Assembly: GCA_002713555.1 (NCBI GenBank)
Contig: PATG01000101.1
Location: 1 to 7,779, forward strand
Reading direction: 5' to 3'
DNA length: 7,779 bases
DNA from: Planctomycetaceae bacterium
GTDB taxonomy: Bacteria; Planctomycetota; Planctomycetia; Pirellulales; Lacipirellulaceae
In this document: positions 1-7,217 of the stretch, in pieces
How positions within the stretch are numbered: the stretch's first letter is position 1
Layout: every line of letters starts with the position of its first letter
Notes under the pieces: model-generated
Seen by the model: only the letters and a program-made list of their open reading frames with translations
Database searches by the model: none
Told to the model about the DNA's origin: nothing
Program-made: the position numbers and the translations under genes

Positions 1-1
1 A

Positions 2-2107
2 GTCATGCTGACCGAAGGGTTCGACGGTATCAACTGGGACCCGGTGACCCGCACCTTCTCGCTGACTCACCAGTATCTTGACGACAACCCCACGGCCACA
101 CCTTTGGACACGTTTGCCATTGATGTGACCGTGACCGATGATGATACGGGTGTGGCCACTGACAGCATAACCGTGGATGTGCGAAATGAAGATCCGGTGG
201 TGGTTCTCGCTGATGTGTCCGCCGTTTTTGAAAATGGGTCTGCGACACTTAATGGAACCTTTACTGACGACAGTATTCTAGATCCTCACCGACTTACTAT
301 TGAATGGGATGACCCGAACAATCCGCTTGACTCGGTGTTTGATGTGTTGGCTCTATTTGAGATGGATCCCATGACGGGTATTCTCTCGCCAGTTTTGATG
401 GTAGGTGACGTGTTTATGCCCCTCACAGCAGGCGATACAACCCAACTGATCATTACTTCGATCGATACCAGTTCGGGTACTGTTGGTTTTCAGGTGACGC
501 ACCAGTATCTTGACGATGGTATTGCCGGTGTGGCTGCTCCAGGCGCCAACGGAACTCTGTCGGACACGAGCATCATTCGTGTAATCGTTGAAGACGACGA
601 TATGGGCCTGGGTCAAAGTACGACCACGGTCAATGTGCTTAACCTCGATCCAGTGATCGACACGTTGTCCGTACTGCCAGCTTCGATCAACGAAAGTGAA
701 TCCGTTACCCTCAGCGGTTCCTTTAGTGATGTTGGAGCTCAGGATTTTCATAGTATCGAGATTCGCTGGGGGGATGGGTTGGTCGACGGAGAGGGTGGAG
801 CTTTGACCTTCACCCAGGATTTCAGTGGATCCGGATCATTTTCAGCGACGCACACGTATGCTGACAACGATACGTTGAATCCAGACGATCCGATTCGGGA
901 TAATCTTTATTCGATCGAGGTGACGATTACGGATGATGATGGTGGTCAGTTCACCAGGATTTTTGTCCTGGAAGTTCTCAATGTAAATCCCGTATTGAAT
1001 CCGATTGCGCAGGCAGATGCAGAGGACGTCAATAGTGGAGGGGAGACCTCCGTAACCATTACGTTCTCGGATATTGGAACAGATGAGTTAAATATCTGGG
1101 TCGACTGGGGAGACATTCGTGATCTGGGAGATCCTTTCTTGCCGGGTTCGAATCCCTATGTGCTGGAAACGGCAACGCCAATTCTTGGTGCAGGTACTTT
1201 TACGATCACATTGACACATACTTATCTGGGGCCTCCGAATCCTCTGAGTCCTGCTGCAGATATCGAAATATTTGTAGTGATTGTCGATGACGATTTCAAT
1301 TTTGCGGCGGCCGGAGGACAAGTGGATGGACCTTTGACAACGCAACCGATTGTTGACCCGGGTCGGAGTGATTTCCAGATGGTAACAATCTCAAACTCTG
1401 GTACAGGAACAACCCCCATCCGAATTGACACCACACCTCAGGTCCCTCGATTGGTTTTTCCATCGCGAGCTGAAAATATGTTGTTCTTTCAAGTCTCAAC
1501 AAGTACAGAGGGTTTATTGCAGCGTGTCGATTTACGGGCTGCTACAGGAGAAGCGAAGGCAACCAATGAGAGCTACCTGGAGCTACGTGTACTTGCCGCA
1601 AGTGGTGAAATTAGCGAAGGTGTTCGACTTAAATCCGAAGTACTCAACGACCTTCCCGGTTTATTCCGAACGTTGACTGACAATCGATACGCAATCTTTC
1701 TGGTGCGTACGGAGACGAATACACGTCGGTTAGTGATTGAGTTTTTTGTTCGCAATGGGAGAGCCATCGATCCGGGCGATGACTCGGAAGGGACGCGTGA
1801 CCGACCACCAACAGACGAAGACACCCAGCAAAATGTCAATGAGCAACCGGTAGTTCCAGGAGACGACCCAGTAACGGGTGATTCTTTAAAATCGACTGCA
1901 TTGCCCGTCTTGCCAAAGGGCCACAGCTCCATAGACCGTCTTCCCAGCCACTCCTACTCTGGGACCCCCCTAATTGCGACAGCTTTGGTGATGAGTTCTT
2001 CCTATCGCAGTTGGGCGCGGCAGGTGGATCGTACGGTAGCCGCGGCAGATAGGCGTAAATGGCTTCAGCTCCGCCGTTATCGTCCCTACAAGCGAAAAAA
2101 CCCGTAA
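2..2107 (+). CDS. Giant surface/adhesin-like protein with PKD/Ig-like repeats, C-terminal part (5' end outside window)
   Basis: This is the end of a larger gene: the frame is open to the left edge, and the Met at base 5 lies inside a beta-repeat, so it is not the start. Residues below count from that Met (700 to the stop). One partial and three complete PKD/Ig-like units cover about 1-439, each ending in a TH(Q/T)Y strand, a DDD acidic loop and mostly a V-x-N-x-(D/N)P joint; WGD motifs lie at 256-258 and 368-370. Residues 440-585 are beta-rich and unrecognised. An acidic Pro/Asp/Thr linker (588-625) follows, then a short hydrophobic run (655-663) and a basic tail with 12 Arg/Lys in the last 33 residues. 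There is no cysteine, and no lysine before residue 518, which suits a folded extracytoplasmic protein. A role in surface adhesion or Ca2+-stabilised matrix is inferred from family resemblance. No enzymatic motif was seen. Confidence 0.85.
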   Translation, partial: VMLTEGFDGINWDPVTRTFSLTHQYLDDNPTATPLDTFAIDVTVTDDDTGVATDSITVDVRNEDPVVVLADVSAVFENGSATLNGTFTDDSILDPHRLTIEWDDPNNPLDSVFDVLALFEMDPMTGILSPVLMVGDVFMPLTAGDTTQLIITSIDTSSGTVGFQVTHQYLDDGIAGVAAPGANGTLSDTSIIRVIVEDDDMGLGQSTTTVNVLNLDPVIDTLSVLPASINESESVTLSGSFSDVGAQDFHSIEIRWGDGLVDGEGGALTFTQDFSGSGSFSATHTYADNDTLNPDDPIRDNLYSIEVTITDDDGGQFTRIFVLEVLNVNPVLNPIAQADAEDVNSGGETSVTITFSDIGTDELNIWVDWGDIRDLGDPFLPGSNPYVLETATPILGAGTFTITLTHTYLGPPNPLSPAADIEIFVVIVDDDFNFAAAGGQVDGPLTTQPIVDPGRSDFQMVTISNSGTGTTPIRIDTTPQVPRLVFPSRAENMLFFQVSTSTEGLLQRVDLRAATGEAKATNESYLELRVLAASGEISEGVRLKSEVLNDLPGLFRTLTDNRYAIFLVRTETNTRRLVIEFFVRNGRAIDPGDDSEGTRDRPPTDEDTQQNVNEQPVVPGDDPVTGDSLKSTALPVLPKGHSSIDRLPSHSYSGTPLIATALVMSSSYRSWARQVDRTVAAADRRKWLQLRRYRPYKRKNP
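65..1321 (+). repeat. Tandem PKD/Ig-like domain repeats in the adhesin
   Basis: The repeat ends are marked by THQYLDD (residues 21-27), THQYLDD (165-171), THTYADN (282-288) and THTYL (404-408). Each is followed after 20-30 residues by an acidic loop: TDDDTG, EDDDMG, TDDDGG and VDDDF. The first three then close with DVRNEDP, NVLNLDP and EVLNVNP before the next unit begins; the fourth lacks this joint and runs into the C-terminal region. Unit lengths are about 152, 113 and 108 residues for the three complete units, the longest carrying an insertion around residues 105-150. The Asp clusters at unit ends resemble Ca2+ sites of cadherin or PKD-type repeats. Metal binding is inferred, not shown. 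Confidence 0.75.
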
Positions 2108-2135
2108 TCTGGTGCTTTTTGGTGGGACTTCAAAT

Positions 2136-2141
2136 TACAAT
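2136..2141 (+). promoter_or_regulatory. Possible -10 element (TACAAT) upstream of the kinase
   Basis: TACAAT matches the TATAAT consensus at five of six positions and lies 29 bases after the adhesin stop codon. No convincing -35 hexamer sits 16-18 bases upstream; only TGCTTT and a T-run are near. If used, transcription would begin near the hairpin at 2142-2160. This is a weak single-motif call. Confidence 0.15.
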
Positions 2142-2160
2142 CAAAGGAGAGGATCCTTTG
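2142..2160 (+). promoter_or_regulatory. Perfect 7-bp hairpin containing a strong Shine-Dalgarno-like sequence
   Basis: CAAAGGA pairs perfectly with TCCTTTG around the five-base loop GAGGA. No T-run follows (the next bases are TCCCC), so it is a poor intrinsic terminator. The left arm and loop spell AAAGGAGAGG, a near-ideal ribosome binding site, yet the kinase ATG is 75 bases further on. The site would suit the TTG at 2158, eight bases past GGAG. That TTG opens a 19-codon frame ending in TGA at 2215-2217, 10 bases before the kinase ATG. A leader peptide with a hairpin that masks its own ribosome site is possible but unproven; chance is a live alternative. Confidence 0.35.
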
Positions 2161-2227
2161 TCCCCACATGCTGATTGTGAGGCGAATCTGAGGGCAAAGT
2201 CTGACTTGTCGAACTGAGATTTATTTT

Positions 2228-5200
2228 ATGCTTATCTGCCCTGAATGTTCAACGGAAGTAAAACAACCGACACTTCCTGACGGTTGTTGTTCCCATTGTG
2301 GGGCCCAGCTGCGCAATATTCCAAAACGTAACATCGATGAGACTCGGACGAGCAAGGGTCCTGTACAACTTTTGCCAAACCCACCTGGCGAACTTGAAAC
2401 GGTTGGCCTCGAAGTTTTTCCCCCAGGAGAAAAGTTGCCACCTCAAGAAAAACCTTCTGCAAAAGACGAAGACGAAAAGGCAACCCAGATCAATCCCGAT
2501 ACGATCGAAACGTTTGAATTTAATCCGGAGGATATGGCGAAGTCCGAGTCTGAAGATCAGGACGATCCTGCTGGACAAAAACCTCCTACCGTGACGATGA
2601 GTGGTGAGCAGACGATCGACTTCAGTGGCTCGATAGATCTGGAAGAAGTCACCGATAGCATGGTGACGGCCCAGTGGCTCGACAATATTTCTGGTGACGT
2701 TAGTGACACAGACGTCACGATCAAGCAGAAGGAAACGGTCAGCGGCGCTCAGATTACGAGTTCCTCTTTGGTCGTTAAGTTACGTCAGTTCAGAACGGGT
2801 CCCGATGTTGGACAGCCGGTTACCTCTCCTGTCGATGCTCCCGATTATGAGCTGATGAATAAAATCGGTGAAGGCGGTATGGGCGTAGTGTACGCGGCCC
2901 GCCAATCTTCGGTTGCTCGTACAGTCGCTGTGAAGATGCTTAAGCGCGCAGACGGGCAAACGGCAGAACAGCGTGAGAAATTCATTTCAGAAGCGGTTGT
3001 CACGGGTGAATTGGACCATCCCAATATTGTGCCCATCTACGATTTGGGATCGAATGACGCTGGTGCCCTGTTCTATTCGATGAAACGGGTCAAGGGGACG
3101 CCATGGGATGATATCATTGGCAAAAAAACACTGGACGAGAATTTAAACATTCTACTGCGTGTTGCAGACGCAGTTGCATTTGCTCATGCGAATGGCGTCT
3201 TGCATCGAGATCTCAAGCCCGAGAATGTGATGCTTGGCGATTTTGGAGAGGTTTTGGTCATGGATTGGGGCCTGGCTCGCATCAGTCCTGAGTTCCCCAG
3301 TGCTAACGTAGTCAGCCAATCGGACGCAATGGGAGGTACTCCGGCCTACATGGCGCCGGAAATGGCAACTGGTCCTATCGAACAGATCACCATTTCCAGC
3401 GACATCTATCTTTTGGGAGCAATACTCTACGAGGTGCTTACCGGCAAGCCACCTCATACGGGTAAAACGATAATGGCCTGCCTCTTTGCAGCGGCCAGAA
3501 ATAAAATATTACCTTCGGAGAATTCGGGTGAGTTGATGGACATCGCCATGCGAGCGATGGACACACAACCGGCTGATCGCTATGCGACGGTTCAAGACTT
3601 TCAAGCAGCTTTACGGTTGTACCAATCCCATTCAGAAAGTGTGGTGCTAACAGATAGCGCTTCGACCAACCTGAATAAGGCTTTAGAAAGTGATGAATAC
3701 GATTTATTTTCTCGGGCCATGTATGGATTTCAAGAGGCACTGAAGCTCTGGGATGGCAATCGTCGGGCCGTTGAACTCCTGTCCGCATCACGAGTTGCTT
3801 ACGCAGAATCTGCATTGGAGCGTGGTGATTTTGACCTGGGGATTTCGCTACTCGATCCTCAAGAAACAAGTCACCAAGGGGTGTTAGCCAAGCTTGAGGC
3901 GGGTCAAAAAGAGAGAGTCTCACGAATTCGACGTTTGAAAGTCATGAAAGGCCTGGTGGCAGCACTACTCGTTGCGGTGGTGGCAGTCATCTCTTATGCC
4001 TATGTCGCTGTAAGTTCTGAGCGAGACAAAGCTGTTTTTCAACGTGACCGCGCAGTAAAAGCAGAAGGTGTTGCCAAAGAGCAAGAACAGATAGCCGTTC
4101 GGGCCAAACAAGCTGAAGAGTACGAAGCCTATGTGGCCCGCATAGGATTGGCGGGTGCGAAGATTGAAGAAAATGCATTCGATCGTGCTGAGCAACTGCT
4201 CATGCAATGCAACCCAGAGCTTTGTCATTGGGAATGGGGTCGACTACTTCATCTTTGCAGGTTGAGTAAGCAGACCTGGCACGTTGATGGCCCGGTCGAG
4301 GCAGTAGCGTTTGCACCAAACAGCCGACACTTTGCTACTGGCGATTGGGATGGCAAAGCGCGCATCTGGGATCTTCAAACAGGCGATGCTCTCCATACGT
4401 TTTCGCATGGGCAGTACGTGCATGCAGTGGCGTTTAATGCGGATGGAAGTCTACTTGCCACAGGAAGTAGTGATCATTCCATACGCATTATGGATGCAGT
4501 CGGTGGAGAACTTGTACAAACATTGTCGGATCATACGGATGCCGTTCTCAGTGTGCGATTCTCACAGGATGGCCAGCGATTACTCACAGCAGGCTACGAC
4601 AATAGTGCCAAGGTTTGGGATCTTGCCACGGGAAAAGTACTGCAGACATTGCTAGGGCATAGTTGGTGGGTATGGGCTGCTGAGTTTTCTCCCGATGGCA
4701 AGCAGATCGTGACGGTGAGTCAGGATGGCAAGGCAATAGTTTGGCAGCAAAATACTGAGGGTACGTATAAAATCTTCACCGAATTTACAAAACATCGTGG
4801 TCCACTTTATGCGGCTCAATTTTCTTCGGACGGGTCCCAAGTGGTAACTGCTGGCTATGATCGACGTGTTTTGCTTTGGAATCCAGAAGCCGTAGAGCCG
4901 GTTGATCTGGCACGTCGAATTGACGCACTCCAGGATCCCCCAGCACCTTATCGTGAATTGGCCGTACACGACGGCCCAGTGCGGGCAGTGATCTTTTCAC
5001 CCGACGGTAAAACCGTTGCGTCAGCTGGGCAGGATAATGTTGTGCGTGTTTGGGATTTGGCCGGCAATAAACAGCTCGAAGTGCTACGCGGTCATGCTAG
5101 CCATGTGCGAGATTGTGCATTCTCGCCAGACGGAAAGTCTCTCTTAACAGCCAGCCGTGATCAGCTCATTAAGCTCTGGCGACCAGCCACTTATGGTGAG

Positions 5201-7078
5201 ACACTGGTTCTGGGCGGCAAGTATGGGATGGCCCAGACAGACGCCATCTTGGCAGCCCGTTTTTCTCGTGATGGAACCAAAATTGTAACAGCCAGTCGTG
5301 ATCGAACTGCAGCACTTTGGGGTACTTCTTCCCAACAACGGCTGCAGTATTTTTCGGAAGGGCACGACTTCCTGGCATCATCGTCGGCTTTCTTTGCCAA
5401 TGGTTCGAAACTGGCAACAGGCGCTGGAGACGGGTCAGCACGAATCTGGGACGTAGCGAGTGGAACTCAAATACTGGCAATCGAGGGCACAGGTCGAACG
5501 GCAGCGCTTGCCGTTTCGGAGCATGGTCGTTGGTTGGCAACTGGTGGTCCTGAAAATGAGGCCATAGTCTGGGATGCGCAAACGGGTGCGCAAATTGCAA
5601 TCCTGGAGGGACACGAATCTTCTGTGACAAGTGTCCTGCTTTCGCCTGACAACCAATGGCTGGCCACAGCAGACGATCGCGGAAAATGCCGCTTGTGGCA
5701 GTACGATCCTTCGACGGAAGAATGGGTGGGTTCTCACTGGTTACGAGGACATAGCCGTTCGATTACGGCTTTGCGATTTACCAGCAATGCCGCAACACTG
5801 ATTACGGCGAGTGGAGACAACACTTGTGGTCAATGGGATGTGGCAACGGGGCTGGAAATGAAAGATCGAGTCCTTAAACATCCGGATTGGGTGGCTGATA
5901 TGGCGATCTCAGCGGATGATTCACGCTTGATCAGTTGTTGTGATGACGGTCGCCTTCGTTTGTGGTCTTTGGAAGATGCGCAACTCCTACGCGAGATAGC
6001 ACCCGCATCCGGTGAAGTATTTACTTCAGTCGATATTTCGCCAAGTGGTCGCTGGGCATTGGCTGCTTGTGCGGCACAAGGTACCGTGCAAATGTGGGAC
6101 CTGGATACGGGCAAAGAGATCAAGTCCGAAGATCCCGAACAATCAGCCTGGCTTGATTTTGGGGGGCGAGCTGGTGTTGTCTGGGCGGCACGGTTTGCAC
6201 CTCAAGCAGACCATGTGCTGACGATAGGTGGCAACGATGCGCGGTTGTGGGAAGTATCGACACGCAAACCCCTGGTGCGCTATGGTCCCCATGGTGCGGT
6301 TGCGGCAGCGGATATTTCACCAGATGGGCGCTTGCTTGTGACGGGTAGCTGGGATCAATCGGCTAAAATCTGGAATACAGAAACGGGTCAGGCAATTCGC
6401 AAGCTGGATGGATTGCATCAGGGTTTTATCAATAGCGTTGAGTTTTCGCCCGATGGATCCACAATTTTGACTGCCAGTGATGATGGCACGGCTCGTTTGT
6501 GGGATGTGAACAGCGGAGCACCACTGGAAACGGTCATTAAGGTCCACGACACGCGGGTGCGCCATGCGAGTTATAATCGACTCGGAACAAAGATTCTCAC
6601 GACCGCCAACAACAAGACTGCACAGATCTGGGATGCCAGCACAGGGAAGTCTCTGGTGACGCTATCGGGTCATCAATGGGCCGTGCTGAGTGGTCAGTTC
6701 TCGAATGATGGTAAAAGGGTCATAACGGGAAGCGAAGACAATACGGCAATTATTTGGAATGCCAGCACGGGCGATGCAGAACTCACTTTGGCAGGGCACA
6801 CTGATAGCATTACTTCGGTTGCCTTCTCTCCAGATGGTTCGCGTGTGCTAACGGGAAGTCTGGACAATGTGGCAAAGCTATGGGATGCCCATACGGGTAA
6901 GGAAATTCTTACGCTTCATGGACATCAGGCAGAACTTACTTCGGTAAGCTTTTCGCCAGACGGTCATATGGCACTTACGAGTGGGCGTGACGGGGTGACT
7001 TACCTTTGGCCAGCCGTCGATTGGCATGGCCCACGAGATCTTCCGGTCGCTAGTTCAGCGGTGACAGGCTCTCCGTGA
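2228..7078 (+). CDS. Membrane Ser/Thr protein kinase with zinc ribbon and 21 WD40 repeats
   Basis: This 1616-residue kinase should phosphorylate Ser/Thr on unknown targets. An N-terminal zinc ribbon has Cys4/Cys7 and Cys21/Cys24. A low-complexity acidic linker (about 35-200) carries Thr motifs such as ATQI, EQTID and DVTI. The kinase domain (about 207-463) has GEGGMG (214-219), VAVK Lys236, alphaC Glu255, HRDLKPEN (326-333), DWG (346-348, replacing DFG), GTPAYMAPE (370-378), Asp392 and Arg451. TPR-like helices (about 485-545) lead to a basic stretch and a membrane segment (575-596), then a charged helix and the HWEWG linker (667-671). The 21 WD40 repeats run from 687 to 1610. The positive-inside rule puts the kinase in the cytoplasm and WD40 outside. 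ATG 2228 is the first ATG after an in-frame TGA at 2189; it has a T-rich leader and no clear ribosome site. All core catalytic residues are present, so it is probably active. Confidence 0.95.
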   Translation: MLICPECSTEVKQPTLPDGCCSHCGAQLRNIPKRNIDETRTSKGPVQLLPNPPGELETVGLEVFPPGEKLPPQEKPSAKDEDEKATQINPDTIETFEFNPEDMAKSESEDQDDPAGQKPPTVTMSGEQTIDFSGSIDLEEVTDSMVTAQWLDNISGDVSDTDVTIKQKETVSGAQITSSSLVVKLRQFRTGPDVGQPVTSPVDAPDYELMNKIGEGGMGVVYAARQSSVARTVAVKMLKRADGQTAEQREKFISEAVVTGELDHPNIVPIYDLGSNDAGALFYSMKRVKGTPWDDIIGKKTLDENLNILLRVADAVAFAHANGVLHRDLKPENVMLGDFGEVLVMDWGLARISPEFPSANVVSQSDAMGGTPAYMAPEMATGPIEQITISSDIYLLGAILYEVLTGKPPHTGKTIMACLFAAARNKILPSENSGELMDIAMRAMDTQPADRYATVQDFQAALRLYQSHSESVVLTDSASTNLNKALESDEYDLFSRAMYGFQEALKLWDGNRRAVELLSASRVAYAESALERGDFDLGISLLDPQETSHQGVLAKLEAGQKERVSRIRRLKVMKGLVAALLVAVVAVISYAYVAVSSERDKAVFQRDRAVKAEGVAKEQEQIAVRAKQAEEYEAYVARIGLAGAKIEENAFDRAEQLLMQCNPELCHWEWGRLLHLCRLSKQTWHVDGPVEAVAFAPNSRHFATGDWDGKARIWDLQTGDALHTFSHGQYVHAVAFNADGSLLATGSSDHSIRIMDAVGGELVQTLSDHTDAVLSVRFSQDGQRLLTAGYDNSAKVWDLATGKVLQTLLGHSWWVWAAEFSPDGKQIVTVSQDGKAIVWQQNTEGTYKIFTEFTKHRGPLYAAQFSSDGSQVVTAGYDRRVLLWNPEAVEPVDLARRIDALQDPPAPYRELAVHDGPVRAVIFSPDGKTVASAGQDNVVRVWDLAGNKQLEVLRGHASHVRDCAFSPDGKSLLTASRDQLIKLWRPATYGETLVLGGKYGMAQTDAILAARFSRDGTKIVTASRDRTAALWGTSSQQRLQYFSEGHDFLASSSAFFANGSKLATGAGDGSARIWDVASGTQILAIEGTGRTAALAVSEHGRWLATGGPENEAIVWDAQTGAQIAILEGHESSVTSVLLSPDNQWLATADDRGKCRLWQYDPSTEEWVGSHWLRGHSRSITALRFTSNAATLITASGDNTCGQWDVATGLEMKDRVLKHPDWVADMAISADDSRLISCCDDGRLRLWSLEDAQLLREIAPASGEVFTSVDISPSGRWALAACAAQGTVQMWDLDTGKEIKSEDPEQSAWLDFGGRAGVVWAARFAPQADHVLTIGGNDARLWEVSTRKPLVRYGPHGAVAAADISPDGRLLVTGSWDQSAKIWNTETGQAIRKLDGLHQGFINSVEFSPDGSTILTASDDGTARLWDVNSGAPLETVIKVHDTRVRHASYNRLGTKILTTANNKTAQIWDASTGKSLVTLSGHQWAVLSGQFSNDGKRVITGSEDNTAIIWNASTGDAELTLAGHTDSITSVAFSPDGSRVLTGSLDNVAKLWDAHTGKEILTLHGHQAELTSVSFSPDGHMALTSGRDGVTYLWPAVDWHGPRDLPVASSAVTGSP
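3950..4015 (+). other. Kinase transmembrane segment
   Basis: Residues 575-596 form an uncharged Ala/Val/Leu-rich run of 22. The run is preceded by a basic cluster (KERVSRIRRLKVMK, 561-574) and followed by Ser-Ser-Glu-Arg-Asp and a long charged helix (597-635) likely to form a coiled coil. The basic side faces the kinase domain, which predicts the kinase inside and the C-terminal two thirds outside the membrane. Confidence 0.85.
4286..5239 (+). repeat. WD40 repeats 1-7 (putative propeller A)
   Basis: Protein residues 687-1004. Repeats begin near 687, 729, 771, 813, 858, 916 and 958. Each has the pattern hydrophobic-x-(A/S)-x-x-F-(S/A/N), then DG, a T/S-A/G run and a closing I/V/L-W or equivalent; repeat 2 ends IMD instead of WD. 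Repeat 5 carries an insertion of about 16 residues (RRIDALQDPPAPYREL) before repeat 6. Repeat 7 ends irregularly (RPATYGETLVLGGKYGMAQT), with no GH motif, at the proposed propeller boundary. Assignment to a seven-bladed unit is inferred from the total count. Confidence 0.75.
5240..6172 (+). repeat. WD40 repeats 8-14 (putative propeller B)
   Basis: Protein residues 1005-1315, with repeats beginning near 1005, 1048, 1090, 1131, 1177, 1220 and 1262. These are the most diverged of the array: repeat 10 is shortened with SEHG in place of SPDG, repeat 12 has TSNAA, and repeat 13 has ISADD and a CCDD turn. Repeat 14 ends with a long irregular stretch (KEIKSEDPEQSAWLDFGGRA) before the next block. The divergence could reflect a ligand-specific surface or relaxed constraint; the sequence alone cannot tell. 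Confidence 0.7.
6173..7057 (+). repeat. WD40 repeats 15-21 (putative propeller C)
   Basis: Protein residues 1316-1610, with repeats beginning near 1316, 1357, 1399, 1442, 1484, 1526 and 1568. This block is the most regular, with near-constant spacing of 41-43 residues, frequent SPDG turns, GH or H-rich joints and WD/WN closings. Repeat 21 ends in LWP followed by a short non-repeat tail to the stop. From memory, planctomycete kinase-WD40 proteins share this C-terminal block more closely than the rest, which would fit a conserved structural propeller; this was not checked by search. Confidence 0.75.
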
Positions 7079-7140
7079 ACCACGGGCGCCGAATTAGAAC
7101 CACTCTCAAGACCCACACAATCGGCACCGATAAGTAATGA

Positions 7141-7155
7141 CAAGACGGTGTCTTG
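7141..7155 (+). terminator. Small perfect hairpin after the kinase gene, possible weak terminator
   Basis: CAAGAC pairs with GTCTTG around a GGT loop, 62 bases after the kinase stop. The stem is only six base pairs and is followed by CGCGCAC rather than a T-run, so it does not meet the usual intrinsic terminator pattern. It might be an mRNA end-stabilising or processing hairpin, or chance. Confidence 0.25.
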
Positions 7156-7217
7156 CGCGCACAGACTATATGCTAGCACACTGTCAGATTCAACCTAGCT
7201 AACAGGGATGTGGCGAC

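Noticed and set aside
5..7. ATG at base 5 as the adhesin start codon
   Set aside because: The frame continues to the left edge and the Met falls within a beta-repeat that needs upstream strands; no signal peptide follows.
1969..1995. C-terminal transmembrane anchor in the adhesin
   Set aside because: The hydrophobic run PLIATALVM is only about nine residues, too short for a normal span; kept only as part of a possible sorting signal.
3438..3923. 161-codon open frame on the minus strand
   Set aside because: It lies wholly opposite the kinase/TPR-like region, shows no recognisable domain, and the + strand frame has clear conserved motifs.
5169..5630. 153-codon open frame on the minus strand
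   Set aside because: It is antisense to the WD40 repeats; its composition follows the complementary codons of those repeats and it has no domain signature.
4286..7057. Tandem DNA repeat or CRISPR-like array
   Set aside because: The periodicity of about 126 bases is at the protein level from WD40 repeats; nucleotide identity between units is low and there are no constant repeats with spacers.
7153..7179. Sigma-70-like promoter (TTGCGC with TATATG or TATGCT) before the downstream gene
   Set aside because: The spacing between the hexamers is 8-10 bases, far from the usual 16-18, so no promoter is called.
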